From Flavobacteriales bacterium (GTDB taxonomy: Bacteria > Bacteroidota > Bacteroidia > Flavobacteriales_D > Sanyastnellaceae): a stretch of DNA of 12,746 bases. Under the pieces are notes generated by a model. That model did no database searches. It was given only the letters and a program-made list of their open reading frames with translations, and was not told where the DNA came from. Below are positions 7,207-12,746 of this stretch, one piece after another. The position numbers and the translations under genes are program-made. Where the stretch lies: NCBI GenBank assembly GCA_947464885.1, contig CANHYZ010000024.1:1-12746 (forward strand), in the 5' to 3' direction. Each line of letters begins with the position of its first letter. Positions within the stretch are counted from its first letter, which is position 1.

Positions 7207-7252
7207 CAAAATGTGTTTTCAGGCCCGCGTTGATTCAAATTTGCATGCAAAT
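7207..7252. promoter_or_regulatory. folP / DUF1599 divergent control region with two palindromes
   Basis: Only 46 bases separate the two starts. They hold CAAATTTG (7236-7243), a self-complementary 8-mer that is a one-mismatch -7 box on both strands. It overlaps ATTTGCATGCAAAT (7239-7252), a perfect 14-bp palindrome directly abutting the DUF1599 ATG. The symmetry allows either a shared promoter core or an operator for a dimeric regulator. No -33 element is clear. Confidence 0.35.
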
Positions 7253-7819
7253 ATGGATGCCACATTAGCAAAAACAGCCAAGCAGTTTGATGAAGTCATC
7301 GGCGGTTGCCGTGATTTGTTCACCAAAAAGACCCACGATTACGGTACAGCTTGGCGCATCTTGCGTACACCGAGTTTGACGGATCAGATTTTCATCAAGG
7401 CCCAGCGCATTCGCACCCTGGAAGAAAAGGGCACCAGTCGGGTAGGAGAGGGCATTCATGATGAGTTTGTGGGTATCATCAATTATGCGGTGATGGCAAT
7501 GATCCAAATGCAATTGAGCGGCGATGAAGCGCTTGAGTTAGGAACAGAGCGCGCGGCAAGTTTGTATGATGCACAGGTTGCTCAAACCAAGGCACTGATG
7601 CTCGATAAGAACCATGACTATGGTGAGGCATGGCGCGATATGCGTGTTTCCTCGTTCACCGATCTTATCCTGATGAAGCTCTTGCGCATCAAGCAGATTG
7701 AAGACAATTCCGGTGTGACGCTTGTGAGTGAAGGGATTGATAGCGGGTACCGCGATATTTTGAATTACGCCGTTTTTGCGCTCATACAGCTCAAGGAACA
7801 AGCAGCGAGTCGTGCATAA
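7253..7819 (+). CDS. DUF1599 (nucleotide modification associated domain 1) protein, tandem duplicate
   Basis: The 188-residue cytosolic product consists of two copies of one ~70-residue unit. Copy 1 (about 20-88) has 'KKTHDYGTAWR', 'TDQIFIKAQRIR', 'GEGIHDE' and 'INYAV'. Copy 2 (about 113-182) has 'DKNHDYGEAWR', 'TDLILMKLLRIK', 'SEGIDS' and 'LNYAV'. The conserved HDYG, D/K/R and E/D positions recur in both and look like ligand or metal contacts. This Pfam family (PF07659) is known from Bacteroidota, usually as this two-unit form, and from phage loci linked to modified nucleotides; no enzymatic activity is established to my knowledge. ATG at 7253 was chosen over 7211 and 7121, since the latter lie in the folP control region or inside folP and the domain starts soon after 7253. 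The ABC permease follows 63 bases downstream on the same strand, so they may be co-transcribed. Confidence 0.88.
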   Translation: MDATLAKTAKQFDEVIGGCRDLFTKKTHDYGTAWRILRTPSLTDQIFIKAQRIRTLEEKGTSRVGEGIHDEFVGIINYAVMAMIQMQLSGDEALELGTERAASLYDAQVAQTKALMLDKNHDYGEAWRDMRVSSFTDLILMKLLRIKQIEDNSGVTLVSEGIDSGYRDILNYAVFALIQLKEQAASRA

Positions 7820-7882
7820 CTTTAGGGTCGTGATGCATCGTGATGGCTACGGAAACGTAATTTTCGAAAAAGCTCTAAATCG

Positions 7883-9157
7883 GTGATTGCATATTTATTC
7901 CAAAAGCTGGGATACGGTATATTGGTCTTGCTGGGTGTTATCACCCTAGTGTTCTTTTTATTCAATCTCGCGCCGGGTGACCCTGTTCGCAACCTTGTTG
8001 GTGAAAATGCATCGGAAGAAACCGTGGCCAACATGCGGAGAAAGTTTGATCTTGACTTACCGGTAACACAGCGATTTGTGCTTTATGTGAACGACCTGTC
8101 GCCGATTGCAATACACAGCGCTGACAGTGCCTCGCGCGCTTTTTTTGATCAGCGTGAGTTATCCGGATTTAAGATTCTTCCACTGGGAGCAGACTGGTCG
8201 GTTTATTTGAAATCGCCCTACTTGAAGCGTTCTTTTTTATCAGACAAGAGTGTTTCGACGATAATCGGTGAAGTACTGCCCGGTACGTTTGTGCTGGCAT
8301 TTGTTTCCATTTTTTTGGCCATGATTGTGGGGTTGATTCTGGGCATTTTCGCGGCGCTGGAAAAGGATAGCTTTTGGGATCGGTTGATTCTGTTTACTTC
8401 TGCACTTGGAATGGCAGGTCCGTCCTTTTTTGTGGCCATGCTCGTAGCATGGGTTGGGGCAATTGTTTGGAGAGATCAGGTTGTATTGCCATGGATTTTC
8501 CTGCTGTATGTTATTCTGCTCATCGCAGCTGTTCGAAAGTCCCGTCTGAAGCTTGGTCAAATGAGTCTGTCACGCTCTTCGGTTCTGCTTGCTGTCGTTT
8601 TGTTGGGTATTGCCGGCTATGTTGCCTTAGTGCAGTTAGCACCAACACATTTCATGCGCGCAACTCTGATCTTGCCGGGTACAGGTCTGAACATGACCGG
8701 CAGTCTTTACAGTGTAGACGTGTGGAAGGGAGAGTTTTTGGATTTGCGAAACATGATTCTGCCGGTAATCACGTTGATGATTCGTCCGTTATCGGTCATT
8801 GTGCAACTAACACGCAGCTCCTTGTTGGATGTGTTGCAGCAGGATTTCATTCGGACAGCCCGAGCTAAGGGACTTTCGGAATTTGATGTTATTGTGCGGC
8901 ATGCGCTTCGTAACGCCCTTAATCCTGTAATCACAGCCGTAAGCGGATGGTTTGCATCCTTGCTTGCAGGCGCAATTTTCGTTGAGTTTGTGTTTGGCTG
9001 GAAGGGGCTGGGTCAGCAAATGTTTACCGCCATTGAAAACCAGGATTTACCCGTTGTTATGGGCGGGGTGATTGTGATTTCTATGGCCTTTGTGGTGATC
9101 AATCTTCTTGTGGATCTTCTTTACGGCTGGATTGATCCACGTGTTCGCATATCCTAA
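7883..9157 (+). CDS. ABC transporter permease, DppB/OppB (BPD_transp_1) family, enlarged
   Basis: The 424-residue inner-membrane protein starts at GTG 7883. The N-terminus 'GYGILVLLGVITLVFFLFNLAPGDP' region is the family's first helix (about 10-29), and no ATG is available upstream before an in-frame stop. Further helices fall near 132-158, 168-195, 201-217, 233-252, 289-310, 346-372 and 392-415. The EAA loop that docks the ATPase is 'FIRTARAKGLSEFD' (322-335) plus 'RHALRNALNP' (339-348). The C-terminus 'GWIDPRVRIS' is typical. Family members in Proteobacteria are about 305-340 residues. The excess here lies in a periplasmic stretch (about 72-125) and an insertion (about 198-260) carrying two extra hydrophobic segments. 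No partner permease, ATPase or binding protein is in the window, so the substrate (peptide, nickel or other) is open. Its stop is 2 bases from the convergent thioredoxin stop. Confidence 0.9.
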   Translation: MIAYLFQKLGYGILVLLGVITLVFFLFNLAPGDPVRNLVGENASEETVANMRRKFDLDLPVTQRFVLYVNDLSPIAIHSADSASRAFFDQRELSGFKILPLGADWSVYLKSPYLKRSFLSDKSVSTIIGEVLPGTFVLAFVSIFLAMIVGLILGIFAALEKDSFWDRLILFTSALGMAGPSFFVAMLVAWVGAIVWRDQVVLPWIFLLYVILLIAAVRKSRLKLGQMSLSRSSVLLAVVLLGIAGYVALVQLAPTHFMRATLILPGTGLNMTGSLYSVDVWKGEFLDLRNMILPVITLMIRPLSVIVQLTRSSLLDVLQQDFIRTARAKGLSEFDVIVRHALRNALNPVITAVSGWFASLLAGAIFVEFVFGWKGLGQQMFTAIENQDLPVVMGGVIVISMAFVVINLLVDLLYGWIDPRVRIS

Positions 9158-9159
9158 AA

Positions 9160-9459
9160 TCAGCGATACTGCTCAATGATCTGCTTGAGTTGAAATGCCG
9201 GAACCACGCCTGATTGACGCCAAACGACTTTACCATTTTTAAAGAGCAAGAGCGTGGGGACTCCTCGAATTTGAAATGCCTGTGCCGCTTGCTGATTCTT
9301 ATCGACGTCAATCTTGATAATCTTCGCTTGTTCTCCAAGATCGGATTTCAACTCATCCAGAATGGGCGCCATGGTTTTACAGGGACCGCACCACTCGGCA
9401 AAGAAATCGACAAGAGTTGGAGTTTCGCTATGGATGATTTCTGAAAATGTCTGAGCCAT
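9160..9459 (-). CDS. Thioredoxin
   Basis: The 99-residue cytosolic thioredoxin reduces disulfides through its active site WCGPC (23-27). The cis-proline loop is 'GVPT' (66-69, Pro68), 'VDFFAEWC' forms the preceding strand, and 'DVDKNQ' (51-56) matches the family. It lacks a signal peptide. The longer frame (start 9480) would overlap the upstream DUF2892 gene; ATG at 9459 lies 2 bases after that gene's TAA, which fits translational coupling, so I chose it. It is the last gene of a likely operon in the order Crp/Fnr, DUF2892, thioredoxin. That context suggests a dedicated redox or sulfur role rather than the main housekeeping thioredoxin, but that is inference. No terminator is visible between it and the convergent permease gene. 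Confidence 0.95.
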   Translation of the reverse strand: MAQTFSEIIHSETPTLVDFFAEWCGPCKTMAPILDELKSDLGEQAKIIKIDVDKNQQAAQAFQIRGVPTLLLFKNGKVVWRQSGVVPAFQLKQIIEQYR

Positions 9460-9461
9460 AA

Positions 9462-9668
9462 TTATTTCTTGGTTGAGCAAGTGTTGATACCAAAGGGTGC
9501 ATAGAGCGGGCAGAAACTAACAATAGAGGTTAGCGCGAAAACGATAGCCAGAACCATCAGTACAATTCCCCAAGTTCCGGAAATGGTTTCCGTAAAAAAC
9601 AGTGTAGCGAAAACGATTGCCAAGGCGATTCGAAATACGCGATCAAAGATTCCCATGTTTGCTTTCAT
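9462..9668 (-). CDS. DUF2892 (YgaP-type transmembrane domain) small membrane protein
   Basis: The 68-residue protein starts 'MKANMGIFDRVFR', a typical beginning for the family, and has two hydrophobic helices (about 12-27 and 33-52) followed by 'SFCPLYAPFGINTCSTKK' with Cys53 and Cys64. This is the stand-alone form of the membrane segment that in E. coli YgaP is fused to a rhodanese. It would sit in the inner membrane. Family members occur near rhodaneses, sulfur-transfer proteins and Crp/Fnr regulators; the precise function is unsettled. Its TAA lies 2 bases before the thioredoxin ATG. It follows the Crp/Fnr gene by 60 bases, and that spacer holds a possible promoter. The second Met (9656) is an alternative start, but the family pattern favours 9668. 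Confidence 0.9.
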   Translation of the reverse strand: MKANMGIFDRVFRIALAIVFATLFFTETISGTWGIVLMVLAIVFALTSIVSFCPLYAPFGINTCSTKK

Positions 9669-9675
9669 TGTAACA

Positions 9676-9707
9676 GAAATTTATGCTGCAAACATGCGCC
9701 ACTCAAA
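9676..9707 (-). promoter_or_regulatory. Possible promoter for the DUF2892-thioredoxin pair
   Basis: On the minus strand TTTG (9707-9704) is followed after 20 bases by TAAATTTC (9683-9676), which matches the Bacteroidota pattern TTTG-N(17-23)-TAnnTTTG except for the final base. Transcription would start only a few bases before the ATG at 9668, making the message nearly leaderless. That weakens the call or favours the second Met at 9656. Confidence 0.35.
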
Positions 9708-9714
9708 CAAGACT

Positions 9715-9727
9715 AAAAGTGACTTTT
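9715..9727. promoter_or_regulatory. 13-bp palindrome between the Crp/Fnr gene and the DUF2892 gene
   Basis: AAAAGTGACTTTT is a perfect 6-bp inverted repeat about one central base, just past the regulator's stop codon (9729). It is centred about 50 bases upstream of the possible DUF2892 transcription start, in the range where Crp-class activators bind. It may be an operator for the neighbouring regulator. The arms are A/T-rich, and a weak attenuator hairpin is an alternative. Confidence 0.25.
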
Positions 9728-9728
9728 G

Positions 9729-10349
9729 TTACAGGAGCGCTATTTTGTTACGACCGAGTTTTACAAGTCCTTCCGCTTCCATTTGTTTGAGTAAGCGGGA
9801 TACAACAACACGCGCTGTTCCGAGTTCCGCAGCGAGTTGTTCGTGGGTTACCGATAAAAGCTTGGAATTGCTGATCTCAGCTTTTTTCTCGAGAAACAAT
9901 AAGAGTCGCTCATCCATTTTCTTAAAGGCTACAGCGTTGACGACCTCAAGGAGCTCCTCAAAGCGCTGATGATATAGCCGGAAGATGTAATCGAGCCATT
10001 CGGGGTATTCTTTGATGAGTTCTTTGACCTTGCTTACGGGGATGAAGAGGATATCGGTTTCTTCCTCGGCAATGGCCTTCACCTTGCTGGTGTCGTTATG
10101 GATTCCTCCCAAAAACGACATGATGCAACTTTCTCCGGCTTTGATGTAATAGAGGAGAATTTCCTTTTCATCACCCTCTGAGCGCATAACACGAATGCTA
10201 CCTGAGGTGACAATAGGTATGGATCGGATGTACGCATCTTCGTTGAGAATGACATCGCCCTCGGCAAATGTTTTTGGGATACCAATCGCCATAATGGAGG
10301 CAATCATTTGCGGTGAGGCTTGGAATTCTATGATTTCGTTCAGTTCCAT
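9729..10349 (-). CDS. Crp/Fnr family transcriptional regulator
   Basis: The 206-residue regulator has an N-terminal cyclic-nucleotide-binding-type beta barrel (about 10-125), a long dimerisation helix (about 125-155) and a C-terminal winged helix-turn-helix (about 164-206: 'THEQLAAELGTARVVVSRLLKQM'). At the phosphate-binding position of the barrel it reads 'AGESCIMSFLGG' instead of the cAMP-binding 'GELGL...RSA' pattern of CRP, so cAMP is unlikely to be the signal. It has a single cysteine (C75), which excludes a four-cysteine Fe-S cluster like FNR but leaves open thiol-based sensing. Related regulators in Bacteroidota are often found beside DUF2892 and TauE/SafE genes, as here. Its probable targets, inferred from position, are the DUF2892-thioredoxin genes directly downstream and possibly the FixH-SafE locus. 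A -7-like box (TATTTTCG, minus strand 10374-10367) precedes it. Confidence 0.93.
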   Translation of the reverse strand: MELNEIIEFQASPQMIASIMAIGIPKTFAEGDVILNEDAYIRSIPIVTSGSIRVMRSEGDEKEILLYYIKAGESCIMSFLGGIHNDTSKVKAIAEEETDILFIPVSKVKELIKEYPEWLDYIFRLYHQRFEELLEVVNAVAFKKMDERLLLFLEKKAEISNSKLLSVTHEQLAAELGTARVVVSRLLKQMEAEGLVKLGRNKIALL

Positions 10350-10488
10350 TGGTGGGGTAGATGCGGCGAAAATAGCATGCTTGGGGCGATTTGATATTGG
10401 ATTTGTAACCTTGCATATTTCGTTCTTATAATAAGTATTGGATGTCCTAATTTCGCGGACTCAATTCAAAACGAACAATCTATACACC

Positions 10489-11745
10489 ATGAGAATTTTA
10501 ATGATGATGGCGGCGTTGGTATTTTCTACTGTCGCTCAGGCTCAGAAGCCTTACTTTTTGATGTCTGCTCCTGAGAAGCCTTTAGAAGGCGTAAAGCGCG
10601 TTGCTGTGCTTGATTTCGGCGAGGAGAATAACCAGTACTATTACGACCGTTATGATGGACGCGGGAAGAAGACCACCGATCAACTGATCCAGATGTGGAT
10701 GGATGATCAGCGCGGAATTGAGCGTGTTAGCGTCGGCGTATTTAAAACAGAGGATGGTGAAACATTCCAGAAGGGCATCAAGACATCCATTTTCTCGTTC
10801 GTAGAGCGCACTGAAATGGAGAGAATCCTGAAGGAGCAAGCGTTGAGTATGTCAGGCGTTATCGACGACAGTCAGGCAGCTAGCGTAGGTAAAATTCTCG
10901 GTATTGACGCTATCGTATCAGGAAGTACCAACTGGACGGAGAACTACGAATCCTCTTCTACTCGCCGCGTGCGCAAGGTGAAGGCTACAATTTCGATGAA
11001 GATTATCTCTGTGAATACCGGTCAAGTATTGGCTTTGTTTTCTAAGGATGCTTTGCGAGAATCGGCGTCTACGATGGATGCCAAAACCGGAAATTGGACC
11101 ACCATGACAGCAACCAATCTATTGGTTGATCAAGCTTTTGAAGCTTTGGTGAAAATGGCTGCTGATTACATCGGGCCTAAGTTTACACAGACAGACCTTA
11201 AGTTTAGAAAAATCAAAGTGAAAGATCACGCTGCCCTTGGCAAGAAAGCGATGGAACTGATGGAGGAGCAGAAGGACTTCGAAGGTGCCTTTACGATTTA
11301 TTCCGGAATTGTTGAGTCGGATCCTTACAGCGCTGAAGCTCTTTGCAACATCGGTCATATCTACACTATATACGGAAACTTCCCAAAGGCTGTTGAGTTT
11401 TACAAGCAGGCAGCTGAGATTGACCGTGAGGAGTACGGAAAGGATTTGGATTATGGTCAGAAGAAGTTGGATGAAATGCCTGTATTGGCAAGCATCGGTA
11501 TTCAAGTTCCAATCAATGACTTGAAGGGTGGAGCGCATTCGGCAACAGCCAAGGCGGTGAAGACGCGTGGTGGAAAGTCGGATCGCTATGAAGTCTTGGC
11601 AGGTCCTGAAAAGGGTGCATCTGTGGTGAGCAAAGTGCCTGGTGATACTGAGTTTGAAATCCTCGGTGACAACGGTGATTTCGTGAAAATTAAGTTGATG
11701 GGTGGTAAGGAAGGATACATCCTGAAGGATAATGTGAAGATGTAA
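10489..11745 (+). CDS. Secreted CsgG-like protein with TPR and C-terminal SH3-like domain
   Basis: The 418-residue precursor has a signal peptide ending AQA-Q (about 1-19), with no lipobox cysteine. A CsgG-like domain (about 35-230) follows, with 'KRVAVLDFGEENN' as first strand, 'FSFVERTEMERILKEQ' (102-117), 'GKILGIDAIVSGS' (134-146) and 'ISMKIISVNTGQVLALFS' after it. A tetratricopeptide unit pair lies at about 247-316 ('ALCNIGHIYTIYGNFPKAVEFYKQAAEID'-like pattern). The last ~53 residues (366-418) resemble a bacterial SH3 domain ('GASVVSKVPGDTEFEIL', 'GYILKDNVKM'). CsgG of E. coli is a lipoprotein forming the curli export pore; this protein lacks the lipid site, so it is more likely a soluble periplasmic scaffold. 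ATG 10489 is chosen over a TTG at 10438 because it gives a proper signal peptide. It is divergent from the Crp/Fnr gene. A near -7 box (TAATTTCG, 10448-10455) lies 33 bases upstream. Confidence 0.82.
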   Translation: MRILMMMAALVFSTVAQAQKPYFLMSAPEKPLEGVKRVAVLDFGEENNQYYYDRYDGRGKKTTDQLIQMWMDDQRGIERVSVGVFKTEDGETFQKGIKTSIFSFVERTEMERILKEQALSMSGVIDDSQAASVGKILGIDAIVSGSTNWTENYESSSTRRVRKVKATISMKIISVNTGQVLALFSKDALRESASTMDAKTGNWTTMTATNLLVDQAFEALVKMAADYIGPKFTQTDLKFRKIKVKDHAALGKKAMELMEEQKDFEGAFTIYSGIVESDPYSAEALCNIGHIYTIYGNFPKAVEFYKQAAEIDREEYGKDLDYGQKKLDEMPVLASIGIQVPINDLKGGAHSATAKAVKTRGGKSDRYEVLAGPEKGASVVSKVPGDTEFEILGDNGDFVKIKLMGGKEGYILKDNVKM

Positions 11746-11767
11746 TCTTACATGACTAACGATAGAT

Positions 11768-11795
11768 AGGGCTGCCGAAAGGTGGCCCTTTTTTA
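11768..11795 (+). terminator. Rho-independent terminator of the CsgG-like gene
   Basis: GGGCTGCC (11769-11776) pairs with GGTGGCCC (11781-11788) around a GAAA tetraloop, with two G-U wobbles, and is followed by six T's. It lies 23 bases past the stop at 11745. The wobbles become C-A mismatches in the opposite strand, so it mainly serves the + strand. The T run overlaps the stop codon of the convergent SafE gene. Confidence 0.88.
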
Positions 11796-12497
11796 TTGCG
11801 GCTTATGGCAGCAATCCAAGGTTGCTTTGGGGGCATTGAACCGGGGACTCAACAGAGGAATGCCAAGATTTGCCCCGCGAAGGAGAACCAGAAAGGCCAA
11901 CAGAATCATGGCGCCTTGAAGGTATTTGAAGGATTGTAGACTCCATGTTGTTTTCACCCAAGCCATCAGTCGTGAAACAGCCAGTAGCGCAGGTGTTGTC
12001 GCTATGCCGAAAACAAGCATGAATAAAGCACCTTGTGTTGCATCAGCAGTTGCGAGTGCTCCGGCAACGGCTGTATAAACAAGTCCGCAGGGTAAAAAGC
12101 CATGCAGGAACCCCAACATCAAGCGATGGCCGAAGCTTTTCGATTGCATAAATGCGGAGAAGCGTTGACGTATGGATGCAGACCATCGCTGCATCGGTCC
12201 AATACCGAAGTGTTTCAGGGAAGGAACTGAGGCCATGAGCAGCATGGTGATTCCGGCAAGTATTATCGTCCAGCGCTGAAATCCAAGTGCGGCGAATGTT
12301 TGCCCAATAGAGCCGGCCGCCAAACCAATCAGGGCATAGGCCAACCAGCGTCCGCTGTGATGTGTCCACTGATTTTTACGCCACCGATCGGGTGTTGCCA
12401 TTGCTTCCAAGACGGTCACCAAAGGTCCACACATCCCCAGGCAATGCAGGCTGCCTGCGAAACCCAGAACAAGAGCTGCTACTAGCGTGGCAATCAT
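11793..12497 (-). CDS. TauE/SafE-type (UreH_2) membrane protein
   Basis: The 234-residue inner-membrane protein has about six hydrophobic segments in two halves. Each half opens with a family signature: 'GSLHCLGMCGP' (15-25) and 'GFLHGFLPCGLVY' (129-141). The cysteine and histidine residues there (H18, C19, C23, C137), and the C-terminal 'CCH' (229-231), are candidate metal or thiol ligands. Pfam groups such proteins with sulfite exporters or as urease-accessory UreH-like proteins, but evidence for sulfite export here is absent. It follows a FixH-like gene with an ATGA overlap (ATG 12497-12495, TGA 12496-12494), as in cbb3 oxidase assembly clusters of Bacteroidota, so a role in oxidase maturation, perhaps copper handling, is the best inference. 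It ends 47 bases from the convergent CsgG-like gene. Confidence 0.9.
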   Translation of the reverse strand: MIATLVAALVLGFAGSLHCLGMCGPLVTVLEAMATPDRWRKNQWTHHSGRWLAYALIGLAAGSIGQTFAALGFQRWTIILAGITMLLMASVPSLKHFGIGPMQRWSASIRQRFSAFMQSKSFGHRLMLGFLHGFLPCGLVYTAVAGALATADATQGALFMLVFGIATTPALLAVSRLMAWVKTTWSLQSFKYLQGAMILLAFLVLLRGANLGIPLLSPRFNAPKATLDCCHKPQ

Positions 12498-12746
12498 GGT
12501 TGTTCGATGGCTTGTTCGTAGTAGTAATCTTTATCTCCGATGGTAAAGGAGAGTTTTACCACGTAGATGCCTTTGACGATATCACCAAAGGGGATGGCGA
12601 TTTCTTCGGCTGCAGGGAATTCGAATTGCCGGTCATTCGCAGCGTTGGAAGGGCAGTACAGGTGAATGGAGCAGTTGTAGGCTTGGGCACATTCGTCGGT
12701 AAGACTGAGGTGCAGCGTAGTGGCGTCAATCTTGACGACGGGCGGA
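12494..12746 (-). CDS. fixH: FixH/CcoH-like protein, C-terminal part (5' end outside window)
   Basis: Reading from base 12745 down to TGA at 12496-12494 gives 83 residues with no start codon in the window. They include 'LHLSLTDECAQAYNCSIHLYCPS', then 'IVKGIYVVKLSFTIGDKDYYYEQAI' just before the end (each quoted only in outline: key features are the G-x-Y-x-V-K-L segment and the D-Y-Y-Y-E tail). This matches the periplasmic beta-sandwich of FixH, whose N-terminal membrane helix would lie beyond the window. FixH/CcoH helps assemble the cbb3-type high-affinity cytochrome oxidase. The stop overlaps the SafE start by 4 bp, showing tight coupling. The assignment rests on the C-terminal pattern and neighbour identity. 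The cysteine pair in the middle (about residues 19 and 25 of the visible part) is unusual compared with the family as I remember it. Confidence 0.78.
   Translation of the reverse strand, partial: PPVVKIDATTLHLSLTDECAQAYNCSIHLYCPSNAANDRQFEFPAAEEIAIPFGDIVKGIYVVKLSFTIGDKDYYYEQAIEQP

Noticed and set aside
8374..8868. 164-codon + strand frame inside the permease
   Set aside because: Out-of-frame shadow; the permease frame explains the region with helices and the EAA motif.
9669..9733. TGTAACA (9669-9675) and TGTTACA (9727-9733) flanking the regulator-DUF2892 spacer as an inverted repeat
   Set aside because: They are 51 bases apart, only 7 bp long, and one overlaps the regulator's stop codon; chance is the simpler explanation.
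10403..10432. TTGTAA-N18-TATAAT, an E. coli-like -35/-10 pair before the CsgG-like gene
   Set aside because: Bacteroidota primary sigma factor uses TTTG/TAnnTTTG instead; likely chance in an A/T-rich intergenic region.
1..12746. CRISPR arrays, tRNA/rRNA genes, insertion sequences, integrases, toxin-antitoxin or defence modules
   Set aside because: No regularly spaced direct repeats, tRNA T-loop/acceptor patterns, transposase motifs or known defence domains were seen on either strand.

Overview
The window looks like chromosomal DNA from a member of the Bacteroidota, probably a marine or freshwater Flavobacteriia/Cytophagia-type genome. The pointers are a type IX secretion (T9SS) C-terminal sorting domain behind SprB-type repeats, a DUF1573 protein, a DUF1599 protein next to folP, a FixH-SafE gene pair, lipoproteins ending their signal in Q-S-C, and almost no Shine-Dalgarno sequences. 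Several starts are preceded by sequences resembling the Bacteroidota -7 box TAnnTTTG. Species cannot be named from the sequence alone.

Layout. (1) 1-899, +: the 3' end of a large secreted SprB-repeat/T9SS protein, closed by a strong bidirectional terminator. (2) 957-1562, -, and 1629-2441, +: a divergent pair encoding a PHD-like 2-oxoglutarate/Fe(II) prolyl hydroxylase and a short-chain dehydrogenase. (3) 2489-3058, -, and 3105-4718, -: a DUF1573 anchored protein downstream of a secreted S41 (CtpA-type) protease. (4) 4965-5840, +: folD, then a gene-poor stretch, then a tiny predicted lipoprotein (6132-6287) with its own terminator. (5) 6358-7206, -: folP, divergent from a duplicated DUF1599 gene (7253-7819, +), which is followed by an oversized DppB-type ABC permease (7883-9157, +). 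(6) 9160-10349, -: a three-gene cluster in the order Crp/Fnr regulator, DUF2892 (YgaP-type) membrane protein, thioredoxin. (7) 10489-11745, +: a secreted CsgG-like/TPR/SH3-like protein. (8) 11793-12746, -: a TauE/SafE-type membrane protein overlapping by 4 bp the end of a FixH-like gene that runs out of the window. This is probably the tail of a cbb3 cytochrome oxidase assembly cluster.

How they fit together. folD and folP belong to one-carbon/folate metabolism but lie in separate, oppositely oriented units. The right-hand third (regulator, YgaP-type protein, thioredoxin, SafE, FixH) is consistent with redox, sulfur or low-oxygen respiration, although a CsgG-like gene sits between the two parts. 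The rest is ordinary housekeeping and envelope content. I found no CRISPR array, transposase, integrase, tRNA, rRNA or complete novel defence system. The most interesting items are the small lipoprotein and its poorly explained upstream gap, the PHD-like hydroxylase, the orphan permease with an extra membrane-helix pair, the CsgG-TPR-SH3 architecture, and the regulator-YgaP-thioredoxin cluster with a palindrome in its leader.
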